From positions 1 to 5,275 of the forward strand of contig JAFYGL010000368.1 in assembly GCA_017543165.1 (NCBI GenBank): 5,275 nt of DNA, given 5' to 3'. Every line of letters starts with the position of its first letter. Positions within the stretch are counted from its first letter, which is position 1. The DNA is from Victivallales bacterium. Its GTDB lineage: Bacteria > Verrucomicrobiota > Lentisphaeria > Oligosphaerales > Oligosphaeraceae. Shown here in pieces: positions 1 to 5,275 of this stretch. The notes beneath the pieces are model-generated. The model worked only from the letters and a program-made list of their open reading frames with translations. It did no database searches and was not told the origin of the DNA. Position numbers and translations under genes: made by a program.

Positions 1-348
1 TATGCCAAAAGGCTTATTGACGAACTGTACGTCTATCATAGAAATGATAAAAGGCCTCCCATGTCTCCCTTCTCGAATACATTGGCTGGCATATTTTTCT
101 ATACAGGTATTGTGGTTTTACAAAAAGGTTGCAATGAAGAACCTGTGTCAATACTCTCTGGTAATGACAATCAATCTGTGTCAGCGTCTGCCCTTGCCAG
201 GGAAAACTATGGAGATTCATTTATTAGAAAAGCTTCATTTTTGAGAGTTGGCTTTTGGATGGTCAAAATGATATACTTTTTTTTGACAGGAAATAAGGAA
301 CTTAGAAATCAATATTTTAGACAATTGAAGATCAAGTTTAGAATATGA
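1..348 (+). CDS. C-terminal part of an unrecognised protein
   Basis: The frame beginning at base 1 is open from the window edge to a TGA at 346-348, giving 115 residues with no start needed inside the window, so the gene probably begins upstream. The last 45 or so residues (from YGDSFIRKASF to the end) are rich in Arg, Lys, Phe, Tyr and Trp and contain a hydrophobic stretch (FWMVKMIYFFL). This resembles the basic, membrane-apposed C-termini of some glycosyltransferases or other peripheral envelope proteins, but I do not recognise a family and no motif is diagnostic. The stretch is visibly more A/T-rich than the genes after 470, which may mean a different history such as a transferred surface-glycan locus. 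A competing frame (2-244) gives a less protein-like, Cys-rich product. An ATG at 61 could be an internal start, but the open frame upstream of it argues for a partial gene. Confidence 0.5.
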   Translation, partial: YAKRLIDELYVYHRNDKRPPMSPFSNTLAGIFFYTGIVVLQKGCNEEPVSILSGNDNQSVSASALARENYGDSFIRKASFLRVGFWMVKMIYFFLTGNKELRNQYFRQLKIKFRI

Positions 349-394
349 TTTGAGTTTGCGTTGATTGTTCTTGTCTTTACATCCTCCTGTCAAT

Positions 395-423
395 TTGCGG
401 TATAGGTAGGGGAATGGTATATT
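395..423 (+). promoter_or_regulatory. candidate sigma70-like promoter for the cluster
   Basis: TATATT at 418-423 matches five of six -10 consensus bases. TTGCGG at 395-400 is a weak -35 (three of six) at 17-nt spacing. The -10 box ends 46 nt before the ATG at 470. It sits in the 10-mer GGTATATTAT (416-425), which recurs at 5216-5225, also ending a -10-like box 46 nt before a start codon. That shared geometry is the best support. No terminator hairpin with a T-tract is visible between 348 and 418. Confidence 0.4.
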
Positions 424-449
424 ATGGCTCTTTTAATTTGGAGTGCAAT

Positions 450-467
450 TTACCTGGAATGAGGTAA
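450..467 (+). promoter_or_regulatory. hairpin overlapping the ribosome binding site
   Basis: TTACCT (450-455) and AGGTAA (462-467) form a perfect 6-bp inverted repeat around the 6-nt loop GGAATG. The Shine-Dalgarno-like GAGG (461-464), which lies 5 nt before the ATG at 470, is almost wholly in the 3' arm, and the 5' arm contains its complement ACCT. If it folds in the mRNA it would mask the ribosome binding site of the carboxyltransferase. The stem is short, so an effect on translation is inferred only. Confidence 0.35.
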
Positions 468-469
468 TC

Positions 470-2008
470 ATGTGGAATAACAATTATATTGACATACTGC
501 GCGAGAAGCGGGAGAAGGTGCTGGAAGCTGGAGGGCAGAAGCGCAAGGACAAGCAGCACGAGGCAGGGAAGATGACAGCCCGCGAGCGCCTGCTGTGCCT
601 GTTTGACGCAGGAACATTCCAGGAAGTCAACGACATGGTCTCCACCATGGCCAGGGACTTCGGCATGGAGAGCAAGGTGTATCTTGGCGATGGCGTGGTC
701 ACTGGCTATGGCAAGATAAACGGCCGCCTTGCATTCGCGTCCAGCCAGGACTTCACCGTCATAGGCGGTGCGCTTGGGGAGGCCCATGCCGCGAAAATCT
801 GCCACATAATGGACATTGCATTGGAGATGAAGGCGCCGTTCATCAACCTGAACGACAGCGGAGGCGCCCGCATTGAGGAGGGTATCTGCTCCTTGAATGG
901 ATATGCTGGCATATTCAGGCGCAATACGAAGGCGTCTGGCGTGATACCGCAGATAGCCGTCATACTTGGCCCCTGCGCGGGCGGCGCCTGCTATTCCCCT
1001 GCGATATGCGACTTCATCTTCATGACCAGGGAAAGCTCCAAGATGTTCATCACGGGGCCCAATGTGGTGAAGCAGGTGACAGGCGAGACGGTGAGTTTTG
1101 AAGAACTTGGCGGCGCTGGCATGCACAGCCAGGTCAGCGGAGTGAGCCATTTTGTGTATGACAATGACCAGGCCTGCCTGGAAGGCGTGAGGCATTTGCT
1201 GGAATATCTGCCCCAGAGCTGCGAAAACAAATCGATTCCAGTGACGCAATACTACCCGCCGCATGCAATCGACTTCACTGAACTGGTGCCCGACAACCAG
1301 CGCATGACCTACAACATGCTGTCCGTGGTCGAGGCTGTATTGGACGAAGGCTCCATGCTGGAGATACAGAGCGAATTCGCCAAGAACATAGTCATCGCAT
1401 TCGGGCGCATGGAAGGGCAGGTGGTAGGCGTTGTTGCGAACCAGCCCAGTTTCATGGGCGGCTGCCTGGATGTGAATGCCTCGGACAAGGCGGCGCGCTT
1501 TGTGCGCTTCTGCGATTGCTTCGGGATTCCGCTGCTGGTGTTTGTGGATGTTCCTGGCTTCCTGCCAGGCACGAACCAGGAGAGGAGCGGCATCATCAGG
1601 CATGGCGCGAAATTGCTGTATGCGTTTTCAGAGGCGACTGTGCCAAAAATCAGCGTGATATTGCGGAAGGCCTTCGGCGGGGCATATATTGCCATGAACA
1701 GCATTGGCACAGGTGCGGACATTGTGTATGCCTGGCCAATAGCGCAGGTGGCAGTGCTAGGCGCGGAGCGTGCGGGTGACATCATATACAGGCGTGAGAT
1801 AGGCGCCGCCGAGCAGCCAGAGCAGAAGCGGCAGCAACTGATAGACGAATACAATGAAAAACTGATGACGCCATACATTGCGGCTCAGCGCGGCTATGTG
1901 AACGAAGTCATAATGCCAGAGGAAACCAGAATGAGGCTCCTCCAGGCATTGGATATGCTTAAGAACAAGCGTGCCGCAGGCCGTAGGCATGGCAACATCC
2001 CATTATGA
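470..2008 (+). CDS. acyl-CoA carboxyltransferase (PccB/MmdA family)
   Basis: The 512-residue product is a complete biotin-dependent carboxyltransferase of the propionyl-CoA carboxylase beta / methylmalonyl-CoA decarboxylase alpha family, which moves a carboxyl group between biotin on a carrier protein and an acyl-CoA such as propionyl-CoA. It is a cytoplasmic or membrane-associated subunit. Family signs in order are the N-terminal GKMTARERL, SGGARIEEG (130-138), the first oxyanion-hole motif GPCAGGACYSP (167-177), PGFLPGTNQE in the second half, the second oxyanion-hole motif FGGAYIAM with Gly403-Gly404-Ala405, GAERAGDII (from 431), and the hallmark C-terminus RRHGNIPL. Length is normal for the family. 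ATG 470 is preferred over in-frame GTG 443 because GAGG lies 5 nt upstream and the family N-terminus fits. No biotin carboxylase, biotin carrier or decarboxylase membrane subunit is in the window, so carboxylase versus sodium-pumping decarboxylase cannot be decided. The substrate is inferred from family only. Confidence 0.93.
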   Translation: MWNNNYIDILREKREKVLEAGGQKRKDKQHEAGKMTARERLLCLFDAGTFQEVNDMVSTMARDFGMESKVYLGDGVVTGYGKINGRLAFASSQDFTVIGGALGEAHAAKICHIMDIALEMKAPFINLNDSGGARIEEGICSLNGYAGIFRRNTKASGVIPQIAVILGPCAGGACYSPAICDFIFMTRESSKMFITGPNVVKQVTGETVSFEELGGAGMHSQVSGVSHFVYDNDQACLEGVRHLLEYLPQSCENKSIPVTQYYPPHAIDFTELVPDNQRMTYNMLSVVEAVLDEGSMLEIQSEFAKNIVIAFGRMEGQVVGVVANQPSFMGGCLDVNASDKAARFVRFCDCFGIPLLVFVDVPGFLPGTNQERSGIIRHGAKLLYAFSEATVPKISVILRKAFGGAYIAMNSIGTGADIVYAWPIAQVAVLGAERAGDIIYRREIGAAEQPEQKRQQLIDEYNEKLMTPYIAAQRGYVNEVIMPEETRMRLLQALDMLKNKRAAGRRHGNIPL

Positions 2009-2009
2009 G

Positions 2010-2098
2010 CCGCGGATTTCCATGGATTGGCAGTGAGCGATTTTTTAAATTAGCATTGGTGCTTTGTTTAAGCTGCGCAAATCTGTGCAAATCTGTGG
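2010..2098. repeat. short intergenic element with imperfect inverted ends
   Basis: The gap between the carboxyltransferase and deacetylase genes is filled by a compact element. Its left end (2010-2030, CCGCGGATTTCCATGGATTGG) is the imperfect inverse of its right end (2078-2098), matching at 15 of 21 positions around a 47-nt A/T-rich middle. The right end contains a perfect tandem decamer, GCAAATCTGT at 2077-2086 and 2087-2096, followed by GG. From memory, sequences of the AATCTGTG-repeat type are scattered through intergenic regions of many environmental bacteria and are often mistranslated as N-terminal extensions such as 'NLCKSVDK', which occurs here. It begins one base after the upstream stop codon. 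Mobility is not shown, as no target-site duplication is evident. Confidence 0.55.
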
Positions 2099-2112
2099 AT
2101 AAGGAAAAGATT

Positions 2113-2829
2113 ATGAGCGAAACAGAAAGATACTTTCCAGGCAAGAGAGGCGTCCTGTGCCTGACATTTGATGACAGGAACTTCCAGTATTGGCTGGCGG
2201 CAATGCCCATATTCCGCAAGCATGGGGCTAAGGCCTCGTTCTTCATCAGGGGGGAGATCAACGCGGAGGCATTGGAAGTCATCGCGGCATTGAAGGCGGA
2301 CGGGCATACCGTCGGGCTCCATACCATGAACCATGCCGATGCGCCCGAATACATCGAGAAGAATGGAGCGCAGGCGTATCTGGACAAGGAGGTGCTGCCC
2401 CAGTACAATGCCTGTGCGGCGGCTGGCTATAAAGTCAAGTGCTTCGCCTATCCGAACAACAGGCGCAACGAGGAGACGGACCGCGTGTTGATGCCGTATT
2501 TCACCCATTTCCGCGCAGGTCTGGGAGTGAAACGTCCAGAAGGCGTGTCCCTGGCGGACTTTGCACTATTCTACAAGCCAGTTTCGGAACTGCCAGGACG
2601 CACGGTAATGGGCGGCGCAGGAATCGGCACATATTACAATACAGTGCTGGAGGACAACCTGGCGGCATTGCGCAAGGCGCATGACGCGGAGCAGGTGGTG
2701 GTATTCTTTTCCCATGACATATCCGCAACGCCCAGCAAAATCGGCACTTCCAATGCAGTGCTGGAGGCAATGCTGAAGACCGCCAATGAACTGGGCATGG
2801 CAATAGTGGGCTTGGACGATTTGCCATGA
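2113..2829 (+). CDS. polysaccharide deacetylase (NodB/CE4) family protein
   Basis: The 238-residue product has the NodB homology fold signature of metal-dependent carbohydrate deacetylases. LTFDD (17-21) holds the catalytic-base and metal-binding aspartates Asp20 and Asp21. HTMNH supplies metal ligands His70 and His74. FAYPNN (111-116) replaces the usual RxPY motif, so the Arg of classical chitooligosaccharide deacetylases is missing. FFSHD brings the late histidine His201. The general acid/base and metal triad are thus present, but the true substrate (acetylated sugar or another amide) is unknown. ATG 2113 is chosen because AAGGA at 2101-2105 lies 7 nt upstream and the family N-terminus starts here. 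The longer in-frame ATG at 2005, overlapping the previous stop, would only add translation of the intergenic repeat. No signal peptide is seen from 2113, so a cytoplasmic location is likely, unusual for a peptidoglycan or exopolysaccharide deacetylase. The next gene starts 6 nt after its stop. Confidence 0.85.
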   Translation: MSETERYFPGKRGVLCLTFDDRNFQYWLAAMPIFRKHGAKASFFIRGEINAEALEVIAALKADGHTVGLHTMNHADAPEYIEKNGAQAYLDKEVLPQYNACAAAGYKVKCFAYPNNRRNEETDRVLMPYFTHFRAGLGVKRPEGVSLADFALFYKPVSELPGRTVMGGAGIGTYYNTVLEDNLAALRKAHDAEQVVVFFSHDISATPSKIGTSNAVLEAMLKTANELGMAIVGLDDLP

Positions 2830-2835
2830 ACTAAA

Positions 2836-3741
2836 ATGCAAACATTAAGCAACATAGCTGTCTTTTTGCAGCATGACATCGTGCCTCCCTGGCAGATGTC
2901 CGACAGGCAGGCGCAGCGGTTGCGGGACAGTCTGCCAGGCGTGGTGGTCAATGTCTGCCGCAGCGAGGCCGCATTCCTGGAGGCATTGCCCCAGGCGGAT
3001 TGCGCGATGGTGTGGCGTTTCAAGCAGGAATGGCTGGATATTGCGCAACGGCTGAAACTGCTTTCGACACCTGCCGCTGGCCGCGATTACTTCAAGATAA
3101 CGCCGCCGCCTGGTCTGCGTATGATGTACGGCCAGTTCCATGGCATTCTAATAGGCGAGACAGTGCTGGGTTTCCTGCTGGGAATGTGCCGCGGGATACT
3201 GCCCGCAGTGACGCAGTTTGCGAAAGAGGAATGGCCTCGTACGAAACTTGCAGCCGAGATGAGGCCATTGAGGGGAAGCACGGTGACGATACTGGGCTAT
3301 GGCAACATAGGCAGGCACATTGAGAAACTGTTGCTGCCGCTGGGGGCCAATGTGATTGGCGTCAGGCACAGGGCAGGGGACGGATGCATTGGACTGTATG
3401 AGTTGGACAGCGTCCTGCCCAAGACAGACCATCTGGTGATTGCCTTGCCTGGCACCGAGGAAAACAGGCATTATGTGGACAGGGCAATGCTGGCAAAACT
3501 GCCAAGGCGCGCCACTGTGGTGAATATCGGCCGCGGCATTGTGCTGGACCAGGAGGCACTGGTGGATGCATTGGAGCAGGGCAAACTGTCTGCTGCGTGC
3601 CTGGATGTGTTTGAGGAAGAGCCACTGCCAATGGGGGCACGACTGCGATGCTGCCAGCGATTGTGGCGGATGCCCCATGCCTCCGCCATTTCACCCGATT
3701 ATTTGGACTTGTACATTGATGATTTTTTAAGACAATTGTGA
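2836..3741 (+). CDS. D-2-hydroxyacid dehydrogenase, GhrA-like
   Basis: The 301-residue product belongs to the D-isomer-specific 2-hydroxyacid dehydrogenases, which interconvert 2-keto acids and D-2-hydroxy acids (glyoxylate, hydroxypyruvate, pyruvate and the like) with NAD(P)H in the cytoplasm. The N-terminal half is a divergent substrate-binding domain. The Rossmann motif GYGNIG (154-159) opens the nucleotide-binding domain. The catalytic triad is intact: Arg233 in VNIGRG, Glu262 in DVFEEEP and His281 in MPHAS. Where NAD-dependent members usually carry Asp at the end of the second strand, this protein has VRHR (176-179), as in NADPH-dependent GhrA-type glyoxylate reductases, so NADPH preference is inferred. 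ATG 2836 has no clear Shine-Dalgarno sequence but lies only 6 nt after the deacetylase stop, suggesting translational coupling. The citrate synthase frame follows after 10 nt. Family identity is secure; the natural substrate is not. Confidence 0.88.
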   Translation: MQTLSNIAVFLQHDIVPPWQMSDRQAQRLRDSLPGVVVNVCRSEAAFLEALPQADCAMVWRFKQEWLDIAQRLKLLSTPAAGRDYFKITPPPGLRMMYGQFHGILIGETVLGFLLGMCRGILPAVTQFAKEEWPRTKLAAEMRPLRGSTVTILGYGNIGRHIEKLLLPLGANVIGVRHRAGDGCIGLYELDSVLPKTDHLVIALPGTEENRHYVDRAMLAKLPRRATVVNIGRGIVLDQEALVDALEQGKLSAACLDVFEEEPLPMGARLRCCQRLWRMPHASAISPDYLDLYIDDFLRQL

Positions 3742-3751
3742 GATACAACTT

Positions 3752-5101
3752 ATGATTTACGCAAAGGGAAATGATACCAGCGCCTGCGTCAAGGAGCAAG
3801 GCAATGCCAAGTTGGTGCTGGACGGCAAGGAGTATGACATACCTGTGCTGGTTGGCAGCCAGGGCGAACGCGGTCTTGACATGCGCAAACTGAGGCAGAA
3901 TACTGGCGTCATCTCGTATGACCCTGGCTATGCAAACACGGGAGCCTGCGAGAGCAACATCACGTTCATAGACGGCGAGAAGGGCGTATTGTGGCATCGT
4001 GGATATTCCATTGAGGATTTGGCGGAACATTGCTCGTTCCTTGATGTGGCGTATCTGCTGGTGCATGGCTTCCTGCCAAGCCGCGAGGAACGCAAGAACT
4101 TCAGTCAGCTGATGAACACTCATTCCATGCTGCATGAGGACATGTGCCACTTCTTCAGCCTGTTTCCTGAACACGCGCATCCAATGGCCATGCTGTCGGC
4201 CATGGTGGTGTCGCTGTCCACATTCTATCCAGAAATGACCTCCAATCCCAACGAGGCAATTGATATCACGGTCACCAGGCTGCTGTCCAAGGTGCGTACC
4301 ATTGCGGCATTCGCATACAAGAAGATGAAAGGGCATCCAATTGTGTATCCGCGCCCTGATTTGAAGTACTGCGACAATCTGCTGAACATGATGTTCTACA
4401 CGCCTGTGAACGGCTATGAGCCAGACCCGTTTGTGGCGAAGCAGTTGAACAAACTGTTGGTGCTGCATGCTGACCACGGCTAGAACTGCTCCACCTCGGT
4501 GGTGAAGGCAGTTGGTTCCTCGGACGCAAATCTGTATGCGTCCATTTCCGCTGGCGTCAGTGCGCTGTGGGGCACCAAGCATGGCGGGGCCAACCAGAAG
4601 GTGATAGAAATGCTCCAGAGAATGCACGACGATCCAACTCTTACCGTGGAAAGGGTGATTGAGAAGGCGAAGGACAAGGACGACCCGTTCAGGCTGATGG
4701 GCTTTGGACATCGTATCTACAAGTCCTACGACCCTCGCGCCAAGATTGCCAGGCGCGTGTGCATCAGCCTGCAGGAGCACTTGAATGTGCACGATCCATT
4801 GTACGACATTGCTGCCAAATTGGAGGAGGCCGCAATGAACGACCCATATTTCCAGCAGCGCAATCTGTACCCCAATGTGGATTTCTACACTGGACTGTCA
4901 TACCACGCAATGGGCATTCCCGTGAACATGTTCACGGTCATGTTCGCCATCGGGCGTCTTCCTGGCTGGATCGCCCAGTATCTTGAAATGCATGATGGCG
5001 CAGACAACCGCATTGTGCGCCCGCGCCAGATCTATGTGGGCCCGCCAAAGCGCCAACTGCCACAGGAATGGATCGACGTGGTAAGCGGAACCACGACCTG
5101 A
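3752..5101 (+). pseudogene. gltA: type II citrate synthase interrupted by in-frame TAG
   Basis: Read through one stop, this is a complete 449-codon citrate synthase, which condenses acetyl-CoA with oxaloacetate to citrate. It has the N-terminal extra domain of the hexameric GltA type (residues 18-52), then YDPGYANTGACES, ITFIDGEKGVLWHRGY, the oxaloacetate-loop HADH ending at His242, HGGAN with catalytic His277, MGFGHRIY with His320, and VDFYTG with Asp377. Spacings between the catalytic residues match E. coli GltA (41-43 and 57 residues). Codon 244 (4481-4483) is TAG where GltA proteins usually have Gln in HADHEQN; codon 243 is Gly instead of Glu. No frameshift is needed: 205 conserved codons follow to TGA at 5099-5101, backed by TAA at 5102-5104. 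Termination at the TAG would leave 243 residues lacking every catalytic residue. A restart at GTG 4499 or 4502 lacks a ribosome binding site. It may be a recent pseudogene, a sequencing error or a read-through gene. The start has only a weak GAGA upstream, 10 nt after the previous gene. Confidence 0.85.
4484..4513 (+). other. potential mRNA stem-loop directly after the TAG
   Basis: AACTGC (4484-4489) and GCAGTT (4508-4513) are perfect inverse complements. Inside them CCAC (4491-4494) pairs with GTGG (4499-4502) around the loop CTCG. The asymmetric internal loop has T4490 on one side and TGAAG (4503-4507) on the other. The outer stem begins at the first base after the in-frame TAG. Stem-loops just 3' of a stop codon can promote read-through or recoding (bacterial SECIS for UGA, proposed PYLIS for UAG). 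This piece also encodes the conserved NCSTSVVKAV segment, so the pairing may be coincidence. Confidence 0.35.
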
Positions 5102-5104
5102 TAA

Positions 5105-5125
5105 GTGGACTGTGGACTGTGGATT
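5105..5125 (+). repeat. tandem heptamer, three copies
   Basis: GTGGACT occurs at 5105-5111 and 5112-5118, followed by GTGGATT at 5119-5125 (one C to T change). The array starts immediately after the tandem TGA-TAA stops of the citrate synthase frame and is noncoding in that frame. Confidence 0.7.
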
Positions 5126-5160
5126 CTTCGCCAGTTGTGCGCCTTGCGATAGTCCATAGT
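5109..5160 (+). other. intergenic stem-loop built on the heptamer array
   Basis: ACTGTGGACTGT (5109-5120) can pair with ATAGTCCATAGT (5149-5160) as a 12-bp RNA stem with two G-U wobbles, leaving a 28-nt loop. It follows the last gene of the cluster, but no T-tract comes after it, so it is not a typical intrinsic terminator. A small second hairpin, TAGCGA (5160-5165) with TCGCTA (5174-5179), abuts it. It could be an mRNA-stabilising 3' end, a weak terminator or a remnant repeat. Confidence 0.4.
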
Positions 5161-5195
5161 AGCGACGGCGTCCTCGCTAATACTCCTAACTTAAG

Positions 5196-5223
5196 TTGCA
5201 TTTTATAAAAACAGCGGTATATT
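5196..5223 (+). promoter_or_regulatory. candidate promoter for the downstream gene
   Basis: TTGCAT (5196-5201) and TATATT (5218-5223) are spaced 16 nt apart. The -10 lies in GGTATATTAT, identical to 416-425. The spacer contains the perfect palindrome TTTTATAAAA (5201-5210). TTGCATT (5196-5202) is repeated inverted as AATGCAA (5247-5253). The -35 match is weak (three of six). The -10 box ends 46 nt before the likely start codon at 5270, the same distance as in the upstream copy. Confidence 0.4.
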
Positions 5224-5269
5224 ATCCGTAAAATTTCACTGCAAGCAATGCAAAACAATTAGGATTGAT

Positions 5270-5275
5270 ATGCCA
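5270..5275 (+). CDS. probable start of the next gene (two codons)
   Basis: ATG at 5270-5272 is followed by CCA at the window end, so only Met-Pro is visible. AGGA (5261-5264) sits 5 nt upstream as a ribosome binding site, and a promoter-like sequence lies before it. Nothing can be said about the product. Confidence 0.35.

Noticed and set aside
2..244. 80-codon plus-strand frame at the left edge
   Set aside because: It overlaps the longer frame open from base 1, which has a more protein-like C-terminus.
371..406. Promoter formed by TTGTCT (371-376) and TATAGG (401-406)
   Set aside because: The spacing is 24 nt, too long for a sigma70-type promoter.
443..469. GTG 443 as the carboxyltransferase start
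   Set aside because: It lacks a properly spaced ribosome binding site and adds nine residues not expected in the family; ATG 470 has GAGG 5 nt upstream.
422..1603. 393-codon open frame on the minus strand
   Set aside because: It is codon-aligned antisense to the carboxyltransferase and stays open only because the sense gene avoids TTA, CTA and TCA codons. Its His/Ala-rich product shows no family features.
1309..1878. 189-codon minus-strand open frame
   Set aside because: It lies wholly inside the carboxyltransferase; its Met/Ser/Pro-rich product has no domain or ribosome binding site support.
2077..2096. CRISPR-like direct repeat
   Set aside because: It is only two adjacent decamers without spacers, part of the intergenic element.
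4481..4483. Pyrrolysine at the TAG
   Set aside because: The site aligns with a Gln in an ordinary citrate synthase, with no known role for pyrrolysine there. Without pyl genes this remains only a remote option.
3362..4792. 476-codon open frame on the minus strand spanning two genes and the TAG site
   Set aside because: It is aligned with the citrate synthase frame and has the same codon-bias cause. The product is His/Gln-rich with no recognisable domain, and the sense strand carries conserved motifs.
4499..5101. Downstream half of citrate synthase as an independent gene
   Set aside because: There is no ribosome binding site before GTG 4499, and the segment lacks the N-terminal half of the large domain; it is the continuation of the interrupted gene.
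5248..5262. ATG 5248 as the start of the next gene
   Set aside because: It reaches a TAG after four codons; ATG 5270 has a spaced AGGA.

Overview
The window carries a same-strand (+) cluster of four metabolic genes, preceded by the A/T-rich tail of another gene and followed by what looks like the promoter and start of a next one. The coding part is moderately G+C-rich, uses ATA (Ile) and AGG (Arg) freely, avoids TTA, CTA and TCA codons, and ends every complete gene with TGA. No taxonomic marker is present. The intergenic element of the 'AATCTGTGCAAATCTGTGG' type and the gene families suggest an anaerobic or environmental Gram-negative bacterium, possibly of the Lentisphaerae/PVC kind. That placement is an impression, not a demonstration.

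Layout. 1-348: C-terminal end of an unrecognised basic, aromatic-rich protein. 349-469: intergenic region with a candidate promoter (-10-like box 418-423) and a hairpin (450-467) that would pair with the ribosome binding site of the next gene. 470-2008: complete biotin-dependent acyl-CoA carboxyltransferase (propionyl-CoA carboxylase beta / methylmalonyl-CoA decarboxylase alpha family). 2009-2112: a short element with imperfect inverted ends and a tandem decamer. 2113-2829: NodB-type polysaccharide deacetylase family protein without a signal peptide. 2836-3741: D-2-hydroxyacid dehydrogenase of the GhrA-like type with an intact catalytic triad. 3752-5101: full-length type II citrate synthase reading frame broken by a single in-frame TAG (4481-4483). 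5102-5275: tandem heptamers, stem-loops, a second promoter-like sequence and a probable next start codon at 5270.

How the genes fit together. The last three genes are 6 and 10 nt apart and are probably co-transcribed with the carboxyltransferase. Carboxyltransferase and citrate synthase are both acyl-CoA/oxaloacetate enzymes and the dehydrogenase handles 2-keto/2-hydroxy acids, so a C3/C4 organic-acid role is plausible. The deacetylase does not obviously belong, and no biotin carrier, biotin carboxylase or membrane decarboxylase subunit lies in the window.

The most striking feature is the TAG inside citrate synthase. It falls at a position that is usually Gln, in the conserved oxaloacetate-binding loop. 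The frame downstream is perfectly conserved, including all three catalytic residues, and a stem-loop begins at the first base after the TAG. A recent nonsense mutation, a sequencing or assembly error, or UAG read-through/recoding are all possible. The sequence alone cannot decide, but the first two are the simpler explanations.
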